DNA of 64,000 bases from Podarcis raffonei (GCF_027172205.1 NC_070614.1:50656001-50720000), one strand, 5' to 3'; shown: positions 1 through 12,265, counted from the first letter of the stretch. Program-made: numbers and translations. Notes: generated by a model not told the origin, from the sequence alone.

Positions 1-222
1 GAGGGGAGGGAGGAACTGTACAGTTCAAGTTACCAGTCCTCAGGAAGGAAATGCAAGAAGCATTCACTCCGAAAGGGATAAATCAACACCCTCCAGCACC
101 AGCTTCTTCCAAAAAGCCATTAGAGACACTTCAGAAAATGGACAGAGCACTCTGTGCATTCAGGATTTGAATTTAATCAACAAAACCCCAGGTTTTAAAG
201 TGCTGGTATACATACATAGATT

Positions 223-571
223 GGGACACGGGTGGCGCTGTGGTCTAAACCACAGAGCCTAGGGCTTGCCGATCAGAAGGTCGCGGTTCGAATCCCCGCA
301 ACGGGCTGAGCTCCCGTTGTTCGGTCCCTGCTCCTGCCAACCTAGCAGTTCGAAAGCACCTCAAAGTGCAAGTAGATAAATAGGTACCACTCCAGCGGGA
401 AGGTAAACGGCGTTTCCGTGCGCTGCTCTGGTTCGCCAGAAGCGGCTTAGTCATGCTGGCCACATGACCCGGAAGCTGTACGCCGGCTCCCTCGGCCAAT
501 AAAGCGAGATGAGCGCTGCAACCCCAGAGTCGTCCACAACTGGACCTAAGGGTCAGGGGGCCCTTTACCTT
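223..571 (+). mobile_element. Sauria SINE, full length
   Basis: tRNA-derived head (GGTGGCGCTGTGG, then GTTCGAATCCCCGC as B box), central body, and 3' tail GGGCCCTTTACCTTTA resembling the Bov-B end. Flanked by a target-site duplication TATACATACATAGAT, so the copy is intact at both ends. Confidence 0.9.
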
Positions 572-831
572 TATACATACATAGATAAATACCCTGCTGG
601 TCTCTGCCCCCTTCCTCATCCCATTATTGTGCAGGGCGCAAGACAGCAAAAAAATAAAATAAAATTCACTACTACCAGCTAGCTAGAATTCCAAGTGCAG
701 ATAGCATTGCACACTTAAATCAAATGTTGCGCTGAGAAAAACAGGAGGCGGAAAATGCACTACTTTGGCCTTTGCGTGTGCATGAATGGGAAGGGGCACC
801 AGAAGAGAACAGGCAGCAGGGCACAGACCCG

Positions 832-1015
832 GGAAAAGCGATATAGCTCAGTGGGTCTGAGCATGTGCTTCGCACGTGAAAAGTTCCAGTTTTAATCCTC
901 AGGGGGATAAGGCTATATGAATTCCTGGAGAGCTGCTACAGATCAGTGTGGTCTATATGAAGCTAGGTGGACCAACTGTCTGACTCAGGATAAAGTGACT
1001 TCTTGAGTTTCTGTC
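832..1015 (+). mobile_element. Other tRNA-derived SINE fragment
   Basis: ATATAGCTCAGTGGGTCTGAGCA resembles an A box and anticodon arm, followed by a degenerate B box and a core with GGACCAACTGTCTGACTCAG. A different family from Sauria; a second scrap lies on the minus strand at 47240-47345. Confidence 0.5.
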
Positions 1016-1025
1016 TTCCATCCAG

Positions 1026-1378
1026 GTAAAAGGTAAAGGGACCCCTGACCATTAGGTCCAGTCGTGGCCGACTCTGGGGTTGCGGCACTCATCTCACTTT
1101 ATTGGCCGAGGGAGCTGGCATACAGCTTCCGGGTCATGTGGCCAGCATGACTAAGCCGCTTCTGGTGAACCAGAGCAGCGCATGGAAACGCCGTTTACCT
1201 TCCTGCCGGAGCGGTACCTATTGATCTACTTGCACTTTGACGTGCTTTCGAACTGCTAGGTTGGCAGGAGCAAGGACCGAGCAACGGGAGCTCACCCTGT
1301 CGCGGGGATTCGATCCGCCGACCTTCTGATCGGCAAGTCCTAGACTCTGTGGTTTAACCCACAGCGCCACCCGTGTCC
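1026..1378 (-). mobile_element. Sauria SINE, full length
   Basis: Reverse orientation: tail GGTAAAGGGACCCCTGACC first, tRNA head ending CAGCGCCACCCGTGTCCC. Short flanking repeat CCATCCA. Confidence 0.9.
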
Positions 1379-1379
1379 C

Positions 1380-1837
1380 CATCCACCCAGGAGCTCTCCC
1401 CAATTCAAAGAATCGGGAAGAGAGAAGAACCTGGAGCTGGCTGCTGCCAGCCAGAGCAGACAGAACTGGGCTGGAAGAATGAAAGGCCTGAGGTCCGTAT
1501 GAGGTGGCAACTTCCCCAGGACATAGAGGGGATCTCAGCAGCTGCCTGGCCTCAGGAAACAGGAAACGTGCAGAACTGCAGAGATCCTCCGAAAAATAAA
1601 CCCTTAAAAAACCTACTTGGCGATAATAAACCGGCCAGGAATTCGTCCTCCAATCAAGTGGCACGTACCAAGGTAATTTAAGTAATTTATACATCAGATA
1701 AAGGACAGGCTTATCGCTTGGAGGCAAATGCACATCCAAAGTCTGACTTTGTTATGCCAAGTCATTTGGTAAAGACAAGGATGAAGGTTCAAGGGTCAGG
1801 GTCCCAAAGGGGGCTTATAAATGGGCAGTGGGGGGCA
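1380..1837. other. Unassigned unique sequence
   Basis: No feature recognised. Confidence 0.3.
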
Positions 1838-2485
1838 TTGTTGTTGTTTAGTCGTGTCCGCCTCTTCGTGACCCCCTGGACCAGAGCACGCCAGGCCCTC
1901 CTGTCTTCCACTGCCTCCCGCAGTTTGGTCAAACTCATGCTGGTACCTTCGAGAACACTGTCCAACCATCTTGTCCTCTGCCGTCCCCTTCTCCTTGTGC
2001 CCTCCATCTTTCCCAACATCAGGGTCTTTTCCAGGGAGTCTTCTCTTCTCGTGAGGTGGCCAAAGTACTGGAGTCTCAGCTTCAGGATCTGTCCTTCCAG
2101 CGAGCACTCAGGGCTGATTTCCTTCAGAATGGAGAGGTTTGATCTCCTTGCAGTCCATGGGACTCTCAAGAGTCTCCTCCAGCACCAGAATTCAAAAGCA
2201 TCCATTCTTCGGCGATCAGCCTTCTTGATGGTCCAGCTCTCACTTCCATACATCACTACTGGGAAAACCATGGCTTTAACTATATGGACCTTTGTTGGCA
2301 AGGTGATGTCTCTGCTTTTTAAGATGCTGTCTAGATTTGTCATTGCTTTCCTCCAAAAAGAAGGCGTCTTTTAATTTCATGACTGCTGTCACCATCTGCA
2401 GTGATCATGGAGCCCAAGAAAGCAAAATCTCTCACTGCCTCCATTTCTTCCCCTTCTATTTGCCAGGAGGTGATGGGACGGATGT
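1838..2485 (-). mobile_element. Bov-B (RTE) LINE 3' fragment
   Basis: Minus-strand remnant of the end of the reverse transcriptase ORF: SRDITLPTKVHIVKAMVFPV, MYGSESWTIKKADRRRMDAF, RRSNLSILKEISPECSLEGQ. Ends at the 3' tail ACGACTAAACAACAACAA. 5' truncated, as typical. Confidence 0.93.
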
Positions 2486-3467
2486 GACTGCCTTTGGAAA
2501 CCCAGGGATTTACATCACAGAGTGGCCCCGCCTACTTTTGCCTCTGGCCCCACCCACCACTCGCACATGGCCCGCAGGAGCGAATGTGGCCCTTGAGCTG
2601 GGAGCGGGGCCCCCACAGATGTGACAAAAGCTCTCATGAGAGAGGAGTTATCTCAGTGGGGTTGGTGGGTGTTATCTGCAAGGCCAAAACATGACTTCAC
2701 ACCAGATAAGGAGGTGACTTGAATCATCTTCTGACTACTCCTTTGTTTTAAAGGCACAAAGGATGTACTTGTTGTATCAGCTGCTCAGAACAAAAGGTTT
2801 TGTTTGTTCTATATTAAGCAATTCCTCTTTTTTTCCTTTTTACTCCATTTCCCCCCCTCCGGTCAAGCCATCTGCTGAGGTTCCATGCGGCTAAAGGCAC
2901 ATCTTGACAGGCTGGGGAAGATCGATCAATCAATCGATCAGTTCATTTCCATATAACGTGACACGGATCAGCCAGGGATGATCGTCACGATTTAGGCAAG
3001 CCCACACCCGCTCCCTGCCTCAGGCCAGCAAAAGACAAGCACAGGCAAGGCCGTAAAACATTCCTGTGGTCTAGTAACTTGGTCAGGTTTTATTTTCCAA
3101 GGCTGCTAAACATCAGGAGAGGGGAGGGAAAAAATGAAGGGCGCAAGACAGAGAATCACAGATCCACGTAATACATACCGAAAATTATTTGCACATCCTG
3201 GGACAGCCTCAGAGAGCGTACCCCTGTCTCCTTTACAAAACCCACCTTGCAAATTATGGACTGCCAGAAAAAGGCAGTTTCAAGTAAAGAGGAGTGGGAG
3301 AAGAGATCAATTCATTGAAAGTAGGGCAGGGGGAGATTGAAGGGAGGGAGGGTATTTGATCACAGCTCTAGGCCTCTCCTCTCTTTAATTCAAGCCAACC
3401 ACACCCCCTCAAGAAGAGAGCCAGGGGAATTTACAGACCACTCCTAGGATGGGAATGTGTTTCAGGT
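2486..3467. other. Unassigned unique sequence
   Basis: No gene, RNA or repeat family recognised on either strand. Confidence 0.4.
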
Positions 3468-3610
3468 TCAGAATCACAGCACTGTAGAGCTGGAAGGGAC
3501 CTAAGGGTCATCCAGTCCAACCTCCTGTAAATGCAGGAATCGTTTGCCCCGTGTGGGGCTCGAACCCACAACCCTGACTTCAATGTGAACACTCCCAAGT
3601 CACTCGGACC
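3468..3610 (+). mobile_element. CR1-type fragment
   Basis: AGAATCACAGCACTGTAGAG then GCTGGAAGGGACCTAAGGGT, the well-known CR1 phrase. Others: 26840-26905 and 51385-51525. Confidence 0.6.
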
Positions 3611-3944
3611 CATTAAGGTTTTTTGTCACTATCTGGAGGGGGTGTTCACCACAATTACTTCTGGTACAAGTATAAACTTTTTAAGTCCTCAGACCTTTCA
3701 GAGCAAGAACTGGGAGAATCAATATCTCCATGTCTCTCCCTGCCCTTCTAAAAAGAGGGGAATTATTATTAAATCGGAGGAAGCAAAGAAGAGATTCAAA
3801 GGGTGGACAGAGAAGAAAGTGTGCACAATTAAATATGCCAGTTCATTGGAAGAGAGAATGCTAAATGGCATGATTTGATATGTCCCCTCACCCAAATCCG
3901 TTATTTGATTTGGCTGCACAGATGCTGCTCAGTTTCCCTTTCCA

Positions 3945-4225
3945 ACGCTACAATTCTATGGTTCTACGACTACAACTCCCATCATCCCCTGGCAGTTTAG
4001 TCAAGGATGATGGGAGTTGTGGTCCCACAACATCTGAGGGCAACGCCCCCCTCCCCAAAGTTTAAGAAGGTTGCTTTGAGGCGGGGGTTCCCAAACCTGG
4101 GTCTCCAGCTGTTTTTCTCAGACTACAATTCCCATCATCCATGACTACTGGTCTTGCCAGCTAGGGATGATGGGAGTTGTAGTCCAAAAAAACAGTTGGG
4201 GACCCAAATTTGGGAAACACTATTT
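3945..4225. repeat. Short palindromic repeats (ACTACAACTCCCATCATCC)
   Basis: Two neighbouring copies of an inverted repeat with arms ACAACTCCCATCATCC and GGATGATGGGAGTTGT. More copies: 32625-32710, 33755-33845, 40215-40350, 44285-44355. Probably small MITEs of one family; superfamily not determined. Confidence 0.6.
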
Positions 4226-6999
4226 TAAGGTATACAGAGGAGATGGAGGGAATGGCGATAATACTGCTGGCAATGAGTTACATTCATTAAAGAGGGAGAG
4301 AGAATATATTGTTGGACGAGTGTTATGAAGAACTGGCTAATTAGTTTCTCTTGCACATATAAACCTGCTAGTTTTGATATATTTTAAATTCACATGCTGG
4401 ACACATGATATTACTGAGCTATCATCTGATTAAGTACACAAGTCAGGTCGGTAGGCCCATTTAAAAAACCCCCGCTGAAGACTGGAGTAAGCTCACATCA
4501 AAATCTGTGGCTCATCTGTGGGATATTGGTGGATTTTTGTGGATAAAATATAGCTGTAGGTCTACACAGCATAAGCTTTATTAATACTCAGGCAGAAAAA
4601 AGTCCGCATAGTCAAACACAGCTGTGGGGGTGGGGGGAAACGATGTAAGTTTATAATTTTTGCACCGGCTGATTTTTATTATTTTAAATCTCATTACAAA
4701 GTCATCATCTGCTAATTTAGCAGCTGTTCTCTCTGTGTTTGAGCTCACAATATTCCCACAAGGGGGCAGGGAGAAGAGGGAGGACTTTTCTCCACAAGGT
4801 ACGGAAGCGCCACTTGGAACCTCAGAATGTTTTTGCAATTATTATTATTATTATTATTATTATTTATTAAATCTGCATACTGCCCTCCACCTGTAGATCT
4901 CAGAGCGGCTTTGCATCGCAGAGAGCCGTGTTCCGTCACAGCCCAGCAGTGCCAGCCATTCCTTCAGGAGCAAAATCCCCAGAATTCACCACCAAAATGC
5001 CTGCCCCCCCTCCTTTGAATTCTTCAGCCCCGAACGAATTCTAGACCATCTGTGTGCATGCAGAGTGCAGCATCCTCATCGGCCAAGCATGCCTCAAGCA
5101 TTTCTGCAGCGGACTCAAAACCATCTTGCCCTCCCATCACCTTCTATTTTTAAAGAAATTTGCCAGAAAAATCTCCCAGTCTCGCTGCACATCTGTTCCT
5201 GCTTGCCATCCTGTCACCGCCTTCAACAACCCTCGATTCTTGGGCATGCACACCACCGTAGCCCCCAAAATGTACCCACAACAAATGTATTCATTCATTC
5301 CTTTCCCCTCACCTTCCCCAATCCCTCCACACCTTGTTCTCTCTCCATTGAACCTGCCTGTTTTTCTCAATTAAGCACGTACATTTCCTGTCCATAACAC
5401 ACAGACCCGACTCTAAATCTCACCTCCCCAAATCCAGTCTTACCACCTCCTCCACAATGTCATCCCCTGTCCCCATCCCCATCCCCTTTCAGAGCTTAGG
5501 AAGCGTTTTTGGGAAAGACAACACAAAATTCGTGAAGGATCTACATCCCCCCCCAGAAAGAAAAACAGAAAATTTCATATTGGGGGGTGGTCTCTAAGAC
5601 TCCTTTCTATGGTGCACAGCGGGAGCCCACACCACAAAGATGCCAATCACAGCAACGAAAGGAAGCTGAGGTTTTTGCAGAATAAAGGGGGGGCATTCCA
5701 CTCCCGTCTTCCTGCCACCACAAAAAGAGGAACAAACAGCAAAGGTTGAATGAAAATCAAGGAAGTGACAACTGCCTGGGAATAAAGGGTATTTTTAGCG
5801 TCATCTGTCTGCCTGCTTGCGTTTGCAAAATCTAAAAATACTCAAAAGGGGGAATATGGGAGGGGTGGCAGGTCTTAAACGTGCCCCCCCCACACATCTC
5901 CATTATTTCAGCCGTGGTGAGGGGCTGTATCTAGTGCCTTGCTGAAGAGGAAAAATGGAAAGTGGGGGCACTGAATACATATATCTAGTCAGATGATGCT
6001 TTCAGAACACCCCCCCCCCGTCGATTTCAACCACCAAAGCATTTGGCATCCACTGGCGCTTGTGGGGAGGGGGGTATCGCTAGGCACCCACCACCACCAT
6101 ATACCTAACACCTGTAACCAAGGGGGGAGAATCTGTTAATTTTTTACACTGACACAGGAATCAGTTAATCGCCTCCAGGTATGCTAATGGAGGAGAAAAA
6201 GGGAGGAAGCAGGCACTCCCATTTAAAAAAACAACAGCAGAAACATTATATGCATGCAGATTTTTTTTAAAAAATGTATTTAATGCTAGCCTTTTCCTGC
6301 AAAATATATTTAAAAAGAGGGAAGAGGAGGCAATTCTCCATCAAAGCAAGCAGAGATTAAATGGATGGGGACAAGATTAAAGCGGAATGCCCGACTATTT
6401 ATTAAAATCACCTTCCCTAGATCCTGGCTACATCAAGAAGATTTCGGGGGGGGGTGTTAAAATAAAACAGGGCTCTCCTATACGTCCTCCCCCAAGGAGG
6501 GTAAGGATCATACACGATGACCTCATTTATTTCTCGCTATCTTAGGGGAAATGCAACACCGCATGTTGTTTATTTCTCTCCTTGCCTATTTTAGGGGGGC
6601 TTTCTCCCTCCCCCCCATTGAGGTGGGGGGGGATGAGATGAGAGATGCAACATTGCAACCAGTTGATCCCTTCGCCTGCGGAAAGATGCGAGGTTTGGAG
6701 AGGAGGGGGAAAGCTTGGCGGTGGCGGGAGAGGCACCCCCCCCCGGCCATCTCTTTCAAGGTGGAGGAAGGCTCCTTGCCCCCACCCCACTCGATCTCTT
6801 CCAGCCAACTCACGTCCTTGCCCTGATCCCCCCCCTCCTTCCCTAGATCGCCTTAGGCTGATGTGTGGGTGGGCGAAGAGAGACACAAAAGGATAACGCG
6901 CTTTGGCGTGGGGGATGGGGGGGGCAGCGCAACGTTTCCACATTCATTTCTCACCATTGCGCTCCCTTCACCCAGCGCGACGCCCTGAAAACCTGGTTG
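4226..6999. other. Repeat-poor stretch without recognised gene
   Basis: Unusually free of the SINE, MITE and LINE copies that fill the rest of the window. Contains an (ATT)n run at 4840-4864, several C- and G-runs, and purine-rich unique DNA. No exon with conserved protein sequence was found. It could be the first intron or regulatory DNA of the gene starting at the 7.0-7.6 kb CpG island. Confidence 0.4.
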
Positions 7000-7640
7000 T
7001 TGTTTTGCAAAGGACGGCGGCCAAGCCCTTCGCCGCCTCCTTCTCCCCAAAATGGGGGTCCAAACCTAATGCACAAACACTAATGCAAGCCGGGGGTGAT
7101 TGCACGCCATCGATCTCGTTGCAATGAGCCCCCCCCCTCAAGCACCGATAAAGGAGGAAAAACCACCCGCGGGGGTCCATTGCGTGGGCGGCTCTGAGCC
7201 GGCGAGCAAACGTCAAAACCCTCTCTTTTTTCACATGCACCCGCCTCTATGCACCCTGAAGAGCATTGCTCGCCCCGCGGCACTTTGCAAATGGGGCGCT
7301 ACTCACATCTCCGGGGATGCTGGTCGAGGCGGTTGCGGGGCTCGGAACGGGGCTGGCGGCGGCCGCGGCGGCACCTGCTGCTGGGCTCGCGCTCACGGAA
7401 TGTGACCGCGGGACCGCTTCGGCTGAGTCGGGAAGATGGCGGCCGAGCTGCTGGCATCCGGGCACTTGGGAGAAGGGAGCAGGACTGGGGAGGAGGAGGA
7501 GGAGGATGAATGGCACTGGGAAAGGGAGGGGCGGGGCAAAGGGAGGGGGAGCACCTGCGCGGCCGCCATGTTGGCTTGCCTCGTTTCCCTCACAGCAGGC
7601 CTTGCAATATGACTCGCTTACCCTCCTTCCCCACCAATGA
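7000..7640. promoter_or_regulatory. Orphan CpG island, probable promoter
   Basis: Dense CpG, repeat-free, with AAGATGGCGGC and GCCATGTTGG motifs (YY1-like on opposite strands), GGGGCGGGGC (Sp1-like) and TGACCGCGGG. On the minus strand a donor-like GGAGAT|GTGAGTAG at 7308/7307 could end a first exon whose gene continues left. I found no downstream exon in 1-7000 and cannot name the gene. Open frames here are GC-rich low-complexity and are not evidence of coding. Confidence 0.55.
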
Positions 7641-8098
7641 TGACCAGGGAATGGGGGAATGAAACGAAATAAAACGAAATAAAATAAAATAGTGTCCAAT
7701 ACAAAATGAGGGATGTGGGGGGGGGGGAGAAAAAGGCAGAAAATGCAAAATGACAGGGTCGTCTCACAATCTGAGGCAACAACTCTCCGTCCTGCCTTGC
7801 TGCTTTAAGCCTTAGGGTGTAATGAGTGTAAAAACCACCATAAATGCAAATGAGCAGCCTTCCTCCATTAATAAGCTCTTCATACCTCTCTAAAGCCTTG
7901 TGGCTTTCATGAGGGGAGGGGGCTACACCCATCCCCACTTCTTTTTGCTTGGTTTTAAGTGTGGTATTTATGGGAGGCGCATTTAGGGAAAGCACAGCAA
8001 GGTAGGAAATCATCAGAGCGCAACGCCCGCAATGAGCTTGGCAAAAGCGTCATGGCCTGTCAGCCAAGATGGAGTCGCCATGGGGTACCTCATGGAAA
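7641..8098. other. Unassigned unique sequence
   Basis: Starts with (AAAAT)n-like low complexity near 7660-7690; nothing else recognised. Confidence 0.3.
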
Positions 8099-8530
8099 TT
8101 GTTGCTGTCGTTTAGTCGTGTCCGACTCTTCGTGACCCCACAGACCGGAGCACGCCAGGCCCTCCTGTCTTCCACTGCCTCCCGCAGTTTGGTCAAACTC
8201 ATGCTGGTAGCTTCGAGAACACTGTCCAACCATCTCGTCCTCCGTCGTCCCCTTCTCCTTGCGCCCTCCATCTTTCCCAACATCAGGGTCTCTTCCAGGG
8301 AGTCTTCTCTTCTCATGTGGTGGCCAAAGTCTTGGAGCCTCAGCTTCAGGATCTGTCCTTCCAGTGAGCACTCAGGGCTGATTTCCTTCCGAATGGAGAG
8401 GTTTGATCTTCTCGCAGTCCACGGGACTCTCAAGAGTCTCCTCCAGCACCAGAATTCAAAAGCATCCATTCTTCGGCGATCAGCCTTCTTGATGGTCCAG
8501 CTCTCACTTCCATACATCACTACCTCACGG
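8099..8530 (-). mobile_element. Bov-B LINE 3' fragment
   Basis: Same protein end (YGSESWTIKKADRRRMDAFE to TKSRTRLND) and same tail; shorter than the 1838 copy. Confidence 0.92.
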
Positions 8531-8539
8531 AAATAAGAT

Positions 8540-9065
8540 TCATAAATGGAATGGCCCATCTATGGTTACTGCAAGGCACACTGTGGAGAAGGAAGCTTTC
8601 GGTTCTGCTTGAGAGTTTCCCAGAAGCCGAACGCCATTTTTTGACAAGATGCTGTGATCAAGATGGATGCTGGGTTAGACCCAGCAGAGCTTTTACGGCA
8701 ACATGGCTTTGTCCTGGCTTTGAGGGAAAGAAGCTGCTAAGATTGGGCTGTAGACACAATCCTGTATTTGTCCAGCTAATCCTGTATTTGTCCCGAAGAG
8801 TCAGTGTAGCTTGTTGCAGGAATTTATGTAAAGGTTGGGGGGTTTGCCCCTCCAGCAGATATCATGCACATGCAGCCCACTACCAAAACCAGCACAATTG
8901 CTTTTGTGGCTTTTGTGATTTGTCCCCACAAAACACCCCATCACAGTTTCTTCCTATCTATTCAAAGGGCCTTTGCTGCACGATACTAAATGTAACAATT
9001 CAGAGATAAATGTATCTGTGTACTGTCTAACAGGGAAAACTTCAGAAATTCATATAGACATGTGT
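8540..9065. other. Unassigned sequence
   Basis: No feature recognised apart from short stretches resembling transposon debris. Confidence 0.3.
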
Positions 9066-9269
9066 GCTCAGTTACTCAACAGCCCCACTGCCTGAGTGAT
9101 AATCCCTGGCATCCTGATACCTGAGTGCCAGACAGGTAGCCATTCCAGAAATAACAAACCCAGATGAGGACAAAAGGGCGTGATTAACTTGGCTGGGAAA
9201 CAGGGAAATGTAAAGATCTTTTTTGTTACACTTGATAGGTGTTTGGTGGAGGGCAAGGGGAACCATGGG

Positions 9270-9560
9270 GCAGGGTCCAGGATGCTCAGATTACTGCCCC
9301 CAGACCTCCCCTTTCATGATGTAACCGTGATGTAGTTTGGGGGGGTGTAACATGGGGATGAGCAGCTAATAAAAGTTTGGGGGCTCTTTTGTTTGGGGCT
9401 TCCATCTTGTTCCACCTGGTGGCAGGTGGGAGTCCTGTCGCGACAGTCTTCAATAAAGACCAAGCCTCCTGACTGCTGTTTTGCTCTGGTATTCCTGGCT
9501 GCTGTCCTTGTTTTTTGTCCAAGGGAGCCGTCAGATTTCTCCGTTAACAAGCTAAAGCAG
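9270..9560 (+). mobile_element. Possible LTR-like fossil of another family
   Basis: AGTCTTCAATAAAGACCAAG followed by a TGCTCTGG-rich segment resembles an LTR R-U5 region. Boundaries not determined. Confidence 0.35.
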
Positions 9561-9574
9561 GTAGATTGAGAAAT

Positions 9575-9845
9575 GAAGGCATGCGGTGCATTGTCAAACT
9601 ATGGAACATGTTCTCACAGGAGGCAGGGGTGGCCAACTTGGTTTTAAAAGAGGAGAGAAATTCACAGGGGAGGAGAGGGCTATCAATGGCTACGCTCTTG
9701 TCTCCACAGTCAGAGGCAGCAATGTTTCTGAATACCAGTTGCTGGAAAACACAGGAAGGGAGAAGGCTCTTGCGTTCGAATCGTGCTTGCCCATTTCCCA
9801 CAGGCCTCCGGTTGGCCACTGTGAGAACAGGATGCTGGACCACGT
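9575..9845 (+). mobile_element. CR1-like LINE 3' region
   Basis: Familiar phrases GCTATCAATGGCTAC, GAATACCAGTTGCTGG and GTTGGCCACTGTGAGAACAG. Related pieces occur at 39345-39545 (minus), 58930-59235 (plus) and 60545-60715 (plus). Confidence 0.6.
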
Positions 9846-10470
9846 TATAAGAAATTTAAGGTCTTATATATATATATATATGTTCATAAATGTACCAAGC
9901 AAACACATACAAATATGTAAGCCACATGTCTGAAACCCACAGAAAAGTCCTGAAACCATTTTCTCTCTCCCAAAATGACCTCAAATATTTCTCTGCAAGG
10001 TCAAAAGAAATGGGAAATATCCCCACTGTCTCTTTCGCAAATCCTGTCTTAAGGGCACATTTAAGATATGAACAGGGTGTGAGCCTATGACCTGGATTTA
10101 GGAATTGAGTAGCTATCATAACAAGAGTGGCCAGGATGCCCAGGTAATCCAGTCAGGTAACCTGGCAGACAGCAAGAAACAACACACCCAGATTTCTGCC
10201 CCTCCTCTTCGTATTAAGGGGGTGGTCTTGGGCTACACCCCTTCTGTGATATATGCATTATTCTGGGGGATGGTCTTGGACTCCAGGGTGGGCAATTTAA
10301 AATATCTATGTATGGGCTTACACACATGGCTTGGGGTCCCTCCCCCCTTCCTGCGTGTGAGGGGAGCACCCTGTTGCAATAGCTTTAATAAAGATCAGGC
10401 TTACTAGCTGCTTTGCTTCTCAATATTCTCTGGCTGGTATCTGTTATTTTCTCCTACAGATAGAGAACCT
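9846..10470 (+). mobile_element. LTR-like fossil, copy 1 (probable solo LTR)
   Basis: Matches 14920-15717 over most of its length. Includes a TATA-like region, AGCTTTAATAAAGATCAGGC as poly(A)/R-like signal, and a TCTCCTAC end. No internal coding region beside it, so most likely a solo LTR of an old retrovirus-like element; broken. Similarity runs a little further, to about 10512. Confidence 0.55.
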
Positions 10471-10667
10471 ACAAAAGGACTCTATATGGGCTCTAAGGGA
10501 AAAGGAGCAGGTTTTTTTTCACATAACAACCAGGTAGGCCATTGGCCTGAACCCTGCAGGGCTTTCCTCATGTGCTTCAAGCCACAGGATATAATGGGGA
10601 AAATAGGAATGTCAAGGAAAACACACACACCAGTAGCACCTTAGAGACCAACTAAGTTAGTTATATA

Positions 10668-10912
10668 CAGTGGACGCTCAGGTTGTGAACATGATCCTTG
10701 CAGGAGGCACATTCGCAACCCGCAGCGCCACATCTGCGCATGCGCTAGTCACGATTTGGCGCTTCTGCGCATGTGCAAAGCACGATTTAGCATTTCTGCG
10801 CATGCGTGAGCGCCGCAACCCAGAAGTAACCCATTCTGGTACTTCTGGGTTTCGGTGCATCTGTAACCCAAAAACACGCAACCTGAAACATCTGTAACCC
10901 GAGGTATGACTG
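10668..10912. mobile_element. Tigger/pogo-like MITE
   Basis: TIRs CAGTGGACGCTCAGGTTGTG and TAACCCGAGGTATGACTG next to TA. It sits inside a longer inverted repeat (see findings). Confidence 0.7.
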
Positions 10913-11217
10913 TATTCAGGTATCTGAAGAAGTGTGCATGCACACGAAAGCTTATACCAATAACTAACTTAGTTGGTCTCTAAGGTGCTACTGGAAGGAT
11001 TTTTTTTTATTTTACTTTGTTTCGACTACCAACACAGCTACCTACCTGTATGAAAAACACAGCGAAGGCAAAATCGTCTCCAGGAAACCACTGTTGAGCC
11101 ACAGATACTCAAAAGTGGCTGAAAAGTTTAAATAAAAGGATCTTTGGGGAAAATTAGACACCTAAAAGCCAGTTAGTGGAGGTGGATGGTCTCAAAACGA
11201 CCTGCTGTAGATCTCTA

Positions 11218-11443
11218 CAGTGGTACATCGGTTCTCGAATGTCTCCATCGATGAACGTTTCGGCACTGAAAACCCAAAAGTAAATGTTTCCGTTTTCAAA
11301 CATGCCTTGAAAGTCTAACTGCTTCCGCTGCGTGTTTTTCGTTTTTTTTTCAACTGAATTTGTGGACAGCCCTTTGCGCCTTGGCTTCCGAACGTTTCAG
11401 AAGTCTTCCGGAACGGATTACGTTTGAGAATCGAGATACCAAG
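11218..11443. mobile_element. Tigger/pogo-like MITE, diverged
   Basis: Begins CAGTGGTACATCGGTTCTCG and ends with GAATCGAGATACC; paired arms around GGAACGGATT. Confidence 0.6.
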
Positions 11444-12265
11444 CAGCATGTTCTGAGAGTAAACGCACTAAAATGAATGTATATGACCGAGGTCTACTCA
11501 TGTCAGGGAACCTACTCAAAGAAGTCCCAATTTATTTCAGCCTCTCTCTCTCGCCAAGAATATGGTGGTGTGTAGTGTTGGACTAGGACAAAGCTTTCCA
11601 AACTGTGCGTCATGACACACCAGTATGTCAGTTGCAGTGTCTAGGTGTGCAAATGCTCTCCACACTCCTCCCGGGGTTAGTGTAACCTCTCATTTGCTAG
11701 TAAAACTGAATTACTGCATCGCGAAATGATACTTGTTTGGAAAGGTCCAGACTAGGACCTGGGAGACCAGGGTTCAAATTCCAACCAGCCATGCTAGCCA
11801 CCATCTCTCGGTCTAATGTACCTTCACAGGCTTGTTGCAAGAATAACACGAGGAGTCATAGGAACATAGTATTGTAGATTTGGAAGTACTCCAAGGGACA
11901 TTTAGTCCACCGCCCTGCTGCTCGGAGGGAAGGTGTGGTACAAATATAATAAATAGGTAACAATTGCTAAACATGCATCTGAGCTGTGCTACTTCAAACT
12001 GCAAATGATGCACAGGGGAGCACTTTTTAAACCAAAAAACCGAAAACCCCATCTAATCTTCATCTTGCAGGAGACAAGTGTTCATTTTGTGCTTTGCTTT
12101 TGCAAATTATATCATCTAAACTTGTTAGCTGCTAGTTACACAAAAAAAGTTCTCCAAGCAGCTTATGACATATTTGAGTGCATAAGCGTGGATATAATAC
12201 ACAATAAAAACACATGAAATGCTTGGAATATAGCTTGCATCTCTCTTCTTTAAACTGATTTTGGC
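11444..12265. other. Unassigned sequence, one CR1-like scrap
   Basis: Only 11860-11935 resembles the CR1 tail phrase (TTGGAAGTACTCCAAGGGAC). The rest is not recognised. Confidence 0.3.

Noticed and set aside
832-900. A functional tRNA gene
   Set aside because: The cloverleaf is broken (poor B box, unpaired acceptor ends); it is a SINE head.
1718-2374. Plus-strand frames of about 150-220 codons over the Bov-B copies (also at 8069, 46577 and 56273)
   Set aside because: They are the reverse complement of the real LINE reading frame and recur only because the LINE copies recur.
7307-7440. Naming the 7.3 kb exon as VAMP2 exon 1
   Set aside because: Only position and a donor-like site support it. 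The conserved VAMP2 exons are not in the window, so no gene name is given.
6542-7699. Many overlapping frames in the CpG island and the DNA before it
   Set aside because: High GC removes stop codons by chance. Low-complexity Ala/Pro/Arg products on all frames, no conserved motif.
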